This document shows positions 20,301 to 30,948 of a DNA stretch of 64,000 nucleotides, in pieces. Each line of letters starts with the position of its first letter. Position 1 is the first letter of the stretch. The DNA is from Branchinecta lynchi. Taxonomy: Eukaryota; Arthropoda; Branchiopoda; Anostraca; Branchinectidae. The position numbers and the translations under genes are program-made. The notes beneath the pieces are model-generated. The model saw only the letters and a program-made list of their open reading frames with translations, was not told where the DNA came from and made no database searches. The stretch spans positions 18,037,998 to 18,101,997 of the forward strand of contig JAKZAP010000020.1 of assembly GCA_023053575.1 (NCBI GenBank). The letters are read 5' to 3'.

Positions 20301-21775
20301 TTATGTATAAAAATTAACGTATAAAAATCGACACTAAAAACAGTCAAACCTTGTGAGAGGGAAAGACGTTCGTGCCAGGATTGGTTTGACTGGAAGGGCG
20401 TTTTAACGTCTATCGGGCACAGCTTCGTACCAAGGTTCTATACCTTGGTACGATGTGAATTGTGGTTGGTACTCAGTATGTGAGTCCGGTAGCGGTTGAC
20501 ATTCTCGGTAGTACTGAGACCAACCAACCAAACAGATTGAGAATCTCGTGACATTCAACTTGGGTATTAGTTTTAGAGGGAAGTAGCGATGTGCGTGGTC
20601 GAGGGACAGGGGGGCAAACGGAGTAATTTTCCATTTGGAAAATTTGTCATTGGTTTAGGTGGCCTCAGTAGCGAAACGACAAATCAAAATACTCGCTAAA
20701 ATCCCCGAAAATCTTCACTAACAAATTCACATGAGAAAACAATCAAAGTATGGAAAAAAAATAGAAAATAACAGTCACGATAAGTTAAGAGTTTACGAAG
20801 AAAATTGGAGGGGGAACAAGCTCGACTGGACGTGTAAACTCAGACTAAACTCAAGACGTGGAACCAACTTGACATCTAAGCAGGGTTTTTATTTCACAAG
20901 GAAAAAAAAACAATAGAAAAGAAAATATGTGGCATGAATAAATGGTATTAACCTTAAATTTAATATCAAAAATAAAATAGGCCAGAGGCTTCATGCGACA
21001 TCGCCGAATCCGGTTGGCGAATAAACACACATACGCTAGATGGCGATCGAAATGTAAGAAAACCTGAAAAACGGTGGTGGGGGGAGGGGGTTGACAGAGG
21101 GAACGACCGGCGAAACGCAAACAAGTTCTATGTGGCAAACTACTACGCACATTTAGACCGAAACCAGTCGAAATGTCACGAAGGAAGCGCGAAGTACATT
21201 CTTTAGATGTTACCTATCTCCGCAGCAAAAATGTACAAATGGATTACCACCAAACAAGGAAAAACTGGCCGATAGGGGAATAGGAAAAATTATGGATAAG
21301 CCGAAAAAATGCCCAATTATAAAAACGAAATCCCTGCATCACTCCCTAGGGCTTGAAAATCGTGCCATAAATGAATGAATTTAATTCCAAAAAAGCCCAA
21401 GGGCCATGGCGGAAAACATAAAAAAAATAACAACAAACAAAATATCGTACACTCCGAAACAAACCAAAAATCAAGACAGCGTCGAAAAAAAATAAGGCGA
21501 GAAAGCTTGATTTTATTCCGAATAACCATGGCTTTTATGAAGAAGATAGCAAATGTCATGTCGGGAACTAAACAGAAGAATCATCAGGGAGTTGGGAATA
21601 ATCGCAGGCAAAATTACGTTTCCGGGTACAGTACCGGAAATATTAAATCATTCACGAATGCTAATTTATCAATGGTACCGTAAGCACACATTGTCAGTGT
21701 ATTAGAGAGCAGTGATCTAAAATAGAGACGGCAAAGTGACGGAATGATGTACCCCGGTGAACAAATTATTTTGCC
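20301..21775. other. No gene recognised
   Basis: There is a perfect hairpin CGTACCAAGG TTCTATA CCTTGGTACG at 20,426-20,452. Open frames of up to 102 codons are low-complexity (Lys/Asn-rich) and not supported. Confidence 0.4.
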
Positions 21776-21779
21776 GATG

Positions 21780-22245
21780 CGATCCAATTTGCAGTCTGTG
21801 GCGCGAAAACTCTCACTTGACGACAAGAAGATAATAAAAATAATCTCGAAGGGATAGATAAATCGTGATCCGTAGTGCGGCATACACATGCAATGTCGAT
21901 CGGGAAAATCCTGGAAGGGTAAGGGGGACAGTAAAAGTTAATTCGCAATCAGTGGCGCGAAACACACTCACGTGAAGACCGGAAAATTCCTAAACACAAA
22001 AAAATGGGAGGAAAGGGGGAAAGAAAATTCGCTGTCAGGGCACGAAATGCACTCACATGGAGACTGAAAAATTCCCGAAAGGGGAAGAGGGAGAAAAAAG
22101 GAATTTCGCAGTCTATGGCGCGAAATACATTCACATAAAGACCGGAAAATTCCTGAAAGTGTGGGAGGAAAAGGAAAAAGAAATTTCACACTCGGTGGCG
22201 CGACACACACTCATATGGTGATCGGAAAATTCCCTAAATTGATAC
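21780..22245 (+). repeat. Degenerate ~80-bp tandem array
   Basis: The unit is GTGGCGCGAAAC.CACTCAC..G, then AGACCGGAAAATTCC, then a purine-rich stretch. Clear copies begin near 21,945, 22,032, 22,108 and 22,187, with a weaker one at 21,795. The Phe/Pro-rich minus frames here are readings of this array. Confidence 0.65.
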
Positions 22246-23555
22246 GAGGTAAAAGAAATTATAATGAGAAATCCGACATGAAAATATTGTTCACATAATG
22301 AAGAAAGCCGAAGGAAATATCAAAGAGCAAAAATGGAAAACCTAAACCTAGATTTTTGTTCTGGACTGACCGAGCTGAACCATACAAAAAGTGAAATAAA
22401 ATAAAATAAGGAAGTTATTTTATTTTGCCAAAGCATATCAAATCGTTTATTCATTAAGAATCTTATTGGGCATGTGCCGACTAACTGATTCCAACATCAG
22501 CATACAAATACACATCAATATATATAAACAAGAAAATGCAAGCGTAACTGCCGAGTCAACTGCTATTTCGGTTTGCATCGAAACAACAGAAAAAAAATAA
22601 ATAAAATTAATAACGCTCTACTAAACGGTCAAACATATTTACTTAAAACTAACATAAAATCATGTGGGCTCTTTAATGGTGGATAAAGCGTTAAACAGTT
22701 TTACAAATGCCGGAAAGCTCTTACTGTATCTTACGTGGGTGCATTGGACAGGTTGCAGTTTTGGAATTGAGTTCGCAACTAGTCTTGCACAACTAAATTA
22801 AAGGGTAGGGCTTTAAAGGGGTGGGTGAAAAAAAATTCCATTGTTGTGACTACGAAAAACAAATTTGAACGTGGGTCCTCCTTGTTATGAGGAAATAAGG
22901 GCTTAAAAAAAAAAAAACTTCCCACTTCTGATACCATTCTTGTAAAGGATGGACAAGGCTCCTTGGGTGTGGGGTGAAGACATTCTGACATCGAGGTGCC
23001 CACTTGCCCTAGAACCAGTCAGGACATGATAGACAAGGGAAATCTGAGGGCATATTATAGTTCAGCCGCAGTCAAGCCAGAAGTCCCTATTCAAGCTGGT
23101 TCACACATCTTAGCGAAGCTGGAATTCACAAATCCAGGCAAGCCCGAGGCCTACTAGCCGAGATGGAACATAACGTTGGTTATTTTACTGTTCGACCAAT
23201 TTACAGGAGTACAAAACATGCGTATGTAGATAGTGAATAACACTGGGCCCTAACTAAATATATAAATCGATCCTTACCATAAATAGAAGGGGAGGTAACC
23301 GAGGTCTTGCTCCGACCGAAGGTGAAAGAGAACTCCTTTTAGCTACGGACGTAGCCAAAATGTTTTGTATGAAATGGATCAAAGCCTGACCTTGAATTAG
23401 CACAGCAGCTAACTAGAGCTGGGAGGTAAAGACCGAGTGATCTATGTCACGATGCCGGGTTAATTAATGATAGGGATGGAAACCAAAGAGATATATAGAA
23501 AAGTAAGTGATAGAGGGAGGAAATAAGTAGGAGGGCTATTGCAGAGCAAAGTGCT
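22246..23555. other. No recognised gene
   Basis: One frame on the + strand, about 22,980-23,155, is open for some 58 codons and reads VPIQAGSHILAKLEFTNPGK near its end before a stop. It has no clear splice acceptor. The phrase loosely recalls the ILAKLE..NPG motif of PLP-dependent cysteine synthases, which is not enough for a call. Confidence 0.3.
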
Positions 23556-23559
23556 ATTG

Positions 23560-23660
23560 GATGTCTCCATAGTATAGCTCTAATAAAATTCAGCTGTCGT
23601 ATCCGTTTTGCACTGTGAAATATGATTCGCAGTCAACTGGGGCTGAGGGAATACTTCTGT
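23560..23660 (-). repeat. Dispersed repeat H next to a splice acceptor
   Basis: AGCTCTAATAAAATTCAGCT and ATGATTCGCAGTCAACT are the reverse of the 1,225 copy. The repeat runs to within about 15 bp of the MAN2A-like exon at 23,672. Confidence 0.6.
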
Positions 23661-23671
23661 TTTAATTTTAG

Positions 23672-23879
23672 GAATTTGATCCAGAGCGGATCGACAGCTA
23701 CCCCTCGATAACTGCCCATTTGGCTTCCCAGGCTCTCTTCTACCCTCTAGTCAAATTGGTAAGCCCGACCCCAGTGAGCAAAGCTCTTGCTGAACGAAGT
23801 ATGCGACAGTTCAAAAAGGATTTGAAGCCTTCCCAGTCAGATTTGCCCTGCGATATCCACCTGCTTCATCTTAGGGCTG
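23672..23879 (+). CDS. MAN2A: Golgi alpha-mannosidase II-like (GH38), internal exon, third from last codon block
   Basis: This 208-nt exon has a clear acceptor (a T-rich tract ending TTTTAG at 23,671) and a donor GTAAGT at 23,880. It reads open in one frame (69 codons plus one base), while stops lie just upstream in the intron. The translation contains SYPSITAHLASQAL and, near its end, LPCDIHLLHLR. In animal Golgi alpha-mannosidase II proteins a SYPS..HL stretch is followed by LPCD(I/F)HL.NLR shortly before the C-terminus, so both landmarks and their order match. The enzyme trims two mannoses from the hybrid N-glycan GlcNAcMan5 in the medial Golgi; this exon belongs to the C-terminal beta-rich part, not the catalytic domain. 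It ends in phase 1, and the exon at 45,324 supplies the two missing bases. No ATG is present, so it is not a start exon. Upstream exons were not found in the window. The gene name is by family resemblance. Confidence 0.85.
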
Positions 23880-23956
23880 GTAAGTGAAAAGAAATTATTT
23901 TCTATAATAACTATCGTCCGTCGAGGAGATCTGAGAATCTGCAGTTTCATGGTCTT

Positions 23957-24112
23957 ATTCACCACACTGTCAGAAGTTTCACAACATGTAACACAAGGAT
24001 GTTTCAATAGATAACACTAAGGATGTTAGCTGTTATGTTTTCAAACGTTGCATATTAAAATGTTGAATTAAAGAGCCGAAAAACGTCCAGAAAAGCATCT
24101 GCTGACTTAATA
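23957..24112 (+). mobile_element. CACTA-like MITE, left portion (first of two)
   Basis: It begins CACTGTCAGAAGTTTCAC, followed by AACACAAGGATG and GATAACACTAAGGATG. It stops at GCATCTGCTGACTT, where the 555-bp repeat begins. The same portion recurs at 24,669. Confidence 0.55.
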
Positions 24113-24668
24113 TTCCGCAACTAATTATTTTGCCACCTTTGTTACTTCCGTCTCCGTCCGGATTAACATGTTTACATGGAGTTAAATATGACAAAGCTTT
24201 CGTCAACGTTTGAATTTTAGAAGTTCTTCCTAATGTTCTTTCGAATAAAACTCTAAAACCGAAGTTTGGAAACTGTATTTCATTGATCAAAGTAATTAAT
24301 TTGGCGAAATTGATCGTCATTACGCAGATAAACATTACTAAACAAGCATCTTTCTATTCAGTTACGAATACTGTAAAAGATAGTAGGCTTTTATGTTGAA
24401 AGATCAGATTGATATTGGTGATGAACATCGATCGTGAAGTTTCGGTGAAACTTCACATTTGTTGCTTGTCGCCAATCCAGATCGAATTTGAAATAGTTAC
24501 TTCCTCGATCCGGCCATCGTGGGGGGGGGGGGTGGAGGGAGTTAGAAGATAAAACTTGTTAAAGAAGACGAGAAAGAAGCATCTATCTATTCAGTGACCA
24601 AAAAATGTATCTTAGGTTTAAGGTTTTGCTGATTGTCTCGCGGTCGGGCGATTAATCTTGATGTGTCA
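24113..24668 (-). repeat. 555-bp dispersed repeat, copy 1
   Basis: It matches 30,402-30,948 at high identity from TAATATTCCGCAAC to CGGTCGGGCGATTA. Both copies hold a minus-strand frame beginning MFI.VMTINFAKLITLINEI, but the differences between copies change amino acids freely, so coding selection is not suggested. A 12-G run is at 24,520. Confidence 0.6.
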
Positions 24669-24815
24669 TTTGTCACAAGGATCGTGTCACAAGGATGTTT
24701 CAATAGATAACACTTAGGATGTTAGCTGTTATGTTTTTCAAACGTTGCATATTAAAATGTTGAATTAAAGAGCCGAAAAACGTCCAGAAAAGCATCTGCT
24801 GACTTTCAATATTCC
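24669..24815 (+). mobile_element. CACTA-like MITE, left portion (second copy)
   Basis: It repeats 23,975-24,110 from CACAAGGATGTTTCAATAG to GCATCTGCTGACTTTC, then AATATTCCGAAC. The order MITE part, 555-bp repeat, MITE part, start of repeat suggests a ~700-bp tandem duplication. Confidence 0.55.
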
Positions 24816-25104
24816 GAACCCGAAGCGCTGGAAAACGAACGGTATGGTTGAAAGATGTACCGAGATATACAGGAACAGAGAGGCTTACCCAGTGTAATAT
24901 TAGTAATTGATTCTGCGACCCAATTTGTTCATTCAGTAACTAATTAGTATCTGATCACCTATAAGCCCAAAGCTCATAGTTAGTGTAACGTGTTTTATTC
25001 GTCAATCGTAACACCACTGCAGATGTCTGTAAATACACTGTACATATAGCAACCGAACCTTATCCTATCTATCAGACTATCTCGGGCTGTGTATAGCAAT
25101 GACA

Positions 25105-25345
25105 TCTATCTATCTATCTATTATAGATAGATATAGTGTATTTCAAAAGCCCACGGGCCATATACACAAACAAACAAAAATAAAAATATAACTTAAACAA
25201 TCAGACTTCTTCTTAACTCTAAGGATGTATCTATGTACAAGCCCACTCGAGTAATAACGGTATGACACCCAGCTTGCCCATTCTTCGGCCAAACGGGCTG
25301 GGATAAGCGCGGATCTTACTTTTACGTACACACTAGACTCGTTCG
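25105..25345 (-). mobile_element. Microsatellite (ATCT)n and probable retroelement 3' end
   Basis: (CTAT)n at 25,106-25,135 is followed by AAAAGCCCACGGGCCATATA. This is the layout of a minus-strand LINE/Penelope 3' UTR. A minus frame reads LIPARLAEEWASWVSY but is not recognised. Confidence 0.35.
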
Positions 25346-26850
25346 CCCTGACATACGTCCTTTATAAAATCCGATGACGAATTGCCGCCAGACGCTCTAG
25401 AGGAACAACAATCACACGTGACATCTGAGGATAAGTTATCTGACGAGTGAATGAGAGATTAGACTTTCGCTTCATATCGAGTCACGCATTAGCCCCGTGG
25501 AAAAGACAGTCAGCACTGAAGTCGGAAGCCGGAGATAACAAACTTATGACGCTTGACAGAACAGAGTTGGGTAAAGCAAAAAGAGGGGAAGAGGCATTTT
25601 AAACAGTTTTAAACATGGTTAGGCCTAAGAGCAATTGAAAATAGCACAACAAACCTGGATAAACGTACACAAAGCAGTAACGTGTCATTGTTTTCTTTAC
25701 GATAGCGCACCTAGCGGACAAAAAAGAACTAATCTGAGAGGAATTTTATGAGGGGTGTATTAGCGTATCCATCTTTGGCTGTATAAAAGGGAAATTTGGC
25801 CACCAGAGCAGTGTTATGTTAAGTGTTTACACATTATTATATGCAAATAATAACGACATATCTCGTTATCTGATTTGGGTTTGGAGCAATGGTGAGAGAA
25901 GGGGAAAGAAAAGGTGGTTGCGGGCTCTAACCTCCGATAGTTAACAACCAAGGACGAGTGCATGCGGTTTGGATTTGTAATAGAGCTTCTTTCGTGATTA
26001 GAAATGTTGCCCTGTATGGGATATAATTACAGTTGAAATTAGAAATTCGAGTCACCTGGCATCCTTCAAGGCTACAGCGAAGAGATTTTTCCTTGCAAAA
26101 GAATAGTAATGATGCGTGAGTGTTTTTTGTAAGCAGAATGTTTGTTGTATATGTATGAACCGTGTATGAATGGCATGTAGAATAATTTAAAAATAGTGTT
26201 ACCAGAATTTGTAATCTAATTCTGAAAATGAATTCATGAAAATGCGTTACTTCGCTTTGTCGAATAATCCATTTTACCATTTGAACTTATTCTTGCGAAC
26301 GTGCTTGTACCTCTATGCTTAAAGTATTAAGCAACTTTCAGTCCTCGAAATAAAGTGCGTTCCTTAGAGGTGATCTTGCGCTTTGGCCATCTCTCAGACG
26401 TGATAGACGCTTTGTTCGCCATTGAGATCCACGCTTTTGCTGACATTCAATTCGACGCGGCGGGATGAACTTAGTCTTGTCGTGCAAGCAGCACATATTC
26501 TGAACGTCACTACTAGAGCCGGAGTGAAATTTAGCCTACTAATGTCCGATAGGAGTTTCCGTCGAGAGCTTCATGCTTCCAGACAGTCCGACGGACGAAA
26601 TGACGGAGTCAAGGAGCCTGGGGTGGGGTAATCCTCCTGTAGATTCTCTCGCTTGTTTTGAAGCTTGGTTGATGGATGTTGTTGTTGTATCGGCTCCCTG
26701 GCATTCCAGTGTAGCCGGCATTGTTTGCGTTCTGTTAAAGCACAACTTTTACTTGAAATGATCTCTCACGACGAAATGACTCGGAAGTATCGTTTTTCGA
26801 AATACCACTACTTTCCACGTGAATTGAGCGATTTCCTGTTGGCGCTTGTC
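25346..26850. other. No recognised gene
   Basis: Overlapping frames at 26,422-26,745 are open on both strands (one minus frame contains TPIGH at its end and a Thr-rich TTTTSINQASKQ). No splice-bounded exon or known motif was seen. Confidence 0.3.
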
Positions 26851-26853
26851 AAC

Positions 26854-27200
26854 TTAGCATTCCCGCTCTCCCACGCAGCTTACCTTAGACCTTACCTTAG
26901 TTCCTCCTTCACCTCTAGAGGCGCTTAGGGCATCCAAGAAGAGCCGCCAGTCATCTCTCATAAGGGCCGCTGCCCATACATCTTCCGATTCGGGATGGAT
27001 AGACGCGTTGATATTGTAAAGGTACGACTGGTAGGTACGGCGAAGAGTGTTCTTCGGTCGCCCTCTTCGTCTGTATCCCTCCGGATGCCACTGGAGGATA
27101 CCGTTGGGGAGTCTGATGCTTCCCATCCTGATGGTATGGCCCAGATACCTCCAGCGACGGATCTTGGATGACTTCAGTAATAAGGGGTCTTTTTGGATGA
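26854..27200 (-). mobile_element. RTE-type non-LTR retrotransposon, ORF2 C-terminal remnant
   Basis: The minus frame reads KIRRWRYLGHTIRM, then LQWHPEGYRRRGRPKNTLRR and later DVWAAALMRDDWRLFLDAL. The W.(W/Y)LGH..R...(L.W.P.G.R.RGRPK.TWRR) series and the closing R..WR..+DAL are the known C-terminus of RTE/Jockey-like endonuclease-reverse transcriptase proteins. The 5' part is cut at the GGGATCCC repeat. Confidence 0.8.
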
Positions 27201-27249
27201 CGACGCGGCGGCTGGCAAAATATTTGGAAACTGAACTCGCAGTGGTTAA

Positions 27250-28190
27250 CAGTGGGACAAAGGCTTCGATGGGATCCCAAAAAATCAATATTTGATCCAG
27301 ACAATTGGGTCTTGTCTTCGCCAGACTCTTGGAACATTTTTACTATTAAATTCAGAAACAGATTAAGGCTAAAAAGCTAATCATCTGGGGAAACCAAGTT
27401 CAGATACGGATTCAGCTTGTTTGTGTCACTCTTGTGTCACACTTCTGCCAATTTCCCGGTTTCGGCCGAATTCCGGAACTACCTTTCCGCCAAAAAAAAT
27501 AAAGCTAAAAAACGATCTCAGCGTATCTTCTTTCCCCGATGTCGAACATCTAATCAGCTTCAAATTAAAACTTAACTTATAAAAAAATTTCAGGTTCCAG
27601 CCTGATTCCGGGCGAACTAAATGTCCGGGTAAGAAATGATTTTCATACACGGATTCAGCATCTATTCTTACCCCTAAATCGGATATCTAATTAACTACAA
27701 ATACTTTTAACAATTTTCAGGGGTTTTGCCGGATTCCGTCTGAACTACTTGCCCATCGAGAAAATGGTTTTCACCATCGTGATCAGCATGTCTTCTGACA
27801 TCTAAATCGAACGTCCAATCAACTTCAAATAAAGCTTTTGCTTTTAACCAACTTTCCGGTTTTGGCCGGATTCCGGGCGAACAACTTGTCTGGCAAGAAA
27901 ATGGTTTTCACCATCGTCTTCAGCATGTCATCTTACCCCATAATCCACTGTTCCATTGCTGTTTAAAAATATTTTGCTTGCCCCTTAATTTAAACCCCCT
28001 CCCCACCCCTAAATATAGGGCTACAAAGCCTATCTACAAACTCGACCTTACTCTTGACCCAAAGAGTCCCCACACTAAGTTTCATCAACATATCTCATTC
28101 CCTTCGAGAGTTATCGTGCTTACAGACGGACGGACGGACAACTTTAGCGTGTCATAGGTATCCCTCTACTTACGTTTTGGGATCCCAAAA
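27250..28190 (-). repeat. GGGATCCC-bounded repeat, inverted arm
   Basis: This is the reverse complement of 16,680-17,815. It opens with GATGGGATCCCAAAAAATC, has four degenerate units around CCGGATTCCGGGCGAAC and ends GTTTTGGGATCCCAAAAA. The inter-arm distance is about 9.4 kb. Unit spacings are about 125-140 bp. Confidence 0.75.
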
Positions 28191-28435
28191 ACAAGCAAAA
28201 CAAATGAAGTCGAAAACCGAATATAGACCTGATTGCCTACCATGTCTGTCTAAACGAGAAACAACCAAGCTTCGCATGTCAGAGTTGGTGACGGACCTTC
28301 AAGTTTTCGGCGAAGTTTACGTTGTGTGACTGTAAAAATTCGGCAAAGCAGAAAAGCGCTAAAAAGTCGTAGGTACAAAACGAAACAATTGCGAAAGGCG
28401 GGATTTCAGAACCTTATAATTCCATAAGGGAACTA

Positions 28436-28801
28436 CACTCTCAGAAGTTTCATAACAGATGACACGAGGATGTACGGTTTCGACAGATTGTACGTAACAG
28501 ATAACGCTACGGATGTTATTTGTTGTGTTTAAAAATCTTATGCAGAATAAGTGTTACCATCAGGAACAACCAAAAAACCGCCAATAAGTATCAGCTGGGT
28601 TTTCCGACATCATGACGATAAGGAACAAAGTAAGTAGATGCTTTTTTGGCTCTTCCTAACAAAGCTTGTTATGCATAACATTTCATACACACAGTTTTCA
28701 AACACAACAGATAACTTCCGAAGTGTTATCTGTTATGAATTATCTGTTGAAACCGCGCGTCCTCGTGTTATCTGTATCCCGTGTTAACTTCTGACAGTGC
28801 A
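28436..28801. mobile_element. CACTA-like MITE, complete copy 1
   Basis: Ends CACTCTCAGAAGTT and AACTTCTGACAGTG, with longer inverted repeats (GATGACACGAGGATG / CGTCCTCGTGTTATC). The interior shared with 53,608-53,961 includes TTTTCCGACATCATGACGAT. There is no coding capacity. A matching 2-3 bp target duplication was not obvious. Confidence 0.65.
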
Positions 28802-28844
28802 GGGATAGTAAAAAGGTAGAATAAGCCATTACATGGTAACGACA

Positions 28845-29070
28845 GGAAGGTAGTGAACAGGTAGGGTTGGTTCCTCAGGGAAGGTAGGAAGGTAGTTCCT
28901 ACCATAGGAAGGTAGTTCCTCAGAGTGGCCAGTCGGCACAGGGAAAAGTGTTTGAGTGGGGTTTAGTGTAGTAGTGTGACCGTTTATTTTGTATTTACAT
29001 GTTGTTATTTATGTGTGTTTGTTATGGCCTTTGGGCTCTGAAGACAAATAAATATCATATCATATCATTG
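28845..29070 (+). mobile_element. Retroelement 3' end with (CATAT)n tail
   Basis: GGTAGGAAGGTAGTTCC repeats are followed by GTTATGGCCTTTGGGCTCTG, AATAAA and (CATAT)n. This is a typical LINE 3' UTR layout on the + strand. Confidence 0.45.
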
Positions 29071-29639
29071 AAAACACTAGGTGGACTAGAGTGACTCGTG
29101 GATCACATCGTGTTTCTGCAGAGAAATAATAAAAAAGGACGTTAGTGATTTAATGATACAGCTCTTGTATTAATTTATATTCCATCGAGCACGCTAAGGC
29201 AATTTAGGTACCAATTGTACTTTCCTCCTAATGAGACAAGGTGACATCTTTTTAGAGAAACATTAGGAAAGATAGGGACATAAAAGGGGCTTAGAAAGCG
29301 CGGAAAGGACTCTGGAGTCATGGAGAATTGGAAAGCAATCTAATTGTCCTGGAGATGAGAGACTCCACGTAGGGCATAATGTCTGGAATGGTAAGCTTCC
29401 TTGACATGGATAGATCCTTGTTTGTTCCTTTTCCGCTTTACAGCAGAGGAGCGAGCAGTCTCTATTATGGTCCCAAAATTCCAAACAGTAATGGCCAAAC
29501 AAAGCCCTTACCGAAATAGTTTTATACCGAAGGTTGTTGAAATTTTAAATAGCCTTTGACCATTTGTATGTACTTCGAATTTAACTGTAATATTGACAAA
29601 TTTGTGCATGACAGTATACTGTCATGGACAAATTGTACT

Positions 29640-29955
29640 TCGTGTACTTCTGGCTCGAATTCCCGATGAAACGTTATGTAGCTGCAACCCTTCAGCATTC
29701 AACGCTGCCGGCCCTTTGAACCAGTTTTCCGACGAAACGTTATGTAGCTGCAACCCTTCAGAATGCAACGCTGCCGGCCCTTTGAACCAGTTTTCTAAGA
29801 AACGCTTTTGCAAATAGAAACGCTTTCTCCTGCCACATATTTTTGTGCGGTCGCTTTCTCTTGAAACGGATTCGATAAAACGGTTTATAGGAGAAACGCT
29901 TTACTAGAAAACTGGCAAATTCTGAAAACTGGTGCATAGGGCCGGCAGCGTTCCA
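29640..29955. mobile_element. Foldback element containing a 66-bp tandem duplication
   Basis: GAAACGTTATGTAGCTGCAA begins at 29,668 and again at 29,734 (66-bp unit, 22 codons). AACGCTGCCGGCCCTTTG..CCAGTTTT in each unit is answered in reverse near 29,915-29,951 (AAAACTGGTGCATAGGGCCG then GCAGCGTT). The long frames on both strands are by-products. Confidence 0.55.
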
Positions 29956-30401
29956 TATATAAAAAACGTTGCGTTTTACTTTAGAGTGTACTCACCTACC
30001 TTTGGTTCTGTTACCGCGAAAGTGTGAGCGAATAAACAACTAATCTGTTCTGTTAAAAATATCAGTTTTCCTATATGGAGTTTATCCATATAAGGTTTAA
30101 ACGTCCGCACCACTTCCCGCTAATAAATTTCATCGTCATGTTACTGCTCCTAGATCCGGTATATAGTAAATTTGAAATTGAAGACAGGAAGGAATCGCCA
30201 AATGGATCTGGCTTAGAGATAAATAACATGTTTACGTGATCTGTAAGGAATGGAAATTGGATACAGAAAATCCACAAGGAATCAATTGTCAGGGTGCTGA
30301 AGTTGGAAGAATTATTGCTGTCTGGGATCTCACCGAATCTTTGGTCTTGTTACTCCTCACTGTACTTTGGGTGCTTACGACCTTTTCTGGGGTAAGCATC
30401 C

Positions 30402-30948
30402 CTTAATATTCCGCAACCAATTCTTTTGCCACCTTTGTTACTTCCGTCTCCGTCCGTATCAACATGTTTACGTGGAGTAAAATATGACAAAGCTTTCGTC
30501 AACGTTTGAATTTGAGAAGTTCTTCCTAATGTTCGCACGAATAAAACTCTAAAACCGAAGTTTGGAAACTGTATTTCATTGATCAAAGTAATTAATTTGG
30601 CGAAATTGATCGTCATTACGCGGATAAACATTATTAAACAAGCATCTTTGTATTCAGTTACGAGGACTGTAAAAGATAGTAGGCTTTTATGTTGAAAGAT
30701 CAGATTGATTTTGGTGATGAACATCGATCGTAAAGTTTCGGTGAAACTTCATATTTGTTGCTTGTCGCCAATCCAGGTTGAATTGGAAATAGTCACTTCC
30801 TCGATCCGGCCATCGTGGGGGGAGTGGAGGGAGGGAGAAGATAAAAGTTGTTAAAGAAGACAAGAAAGAAGCATCTATCTATTCAGTGACCAAAAAATGT
30901 ATCTTAGGTTTAAGGTTTTGCTCATTGTCTCACGGTCGGGCGATTATT
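30402..30948 (-). repeat. 555-bp dispersed repeat, copy 2
   Basis: It matches 24,113-24,660 closely and is cut at its end by the Helentron-like element at 30,949. Confidence 0.6.

Noticed and set aside
22980..23155. + strand frame with ILAKLEFTNPGK recalling cysteine synthase
   Set aside because: Only one short phrase fits, the lysine/serine catalytic context does not follow and a stop comes seven codons later.
24033..24335. Minus-strand ORF repeated at 30,350 (FAKLITLINEIQFPNFGFR)
   Set aside because: The two copies differ by many amino-acid-changing substitutions in a short span, as expected for a non-coding repeat.
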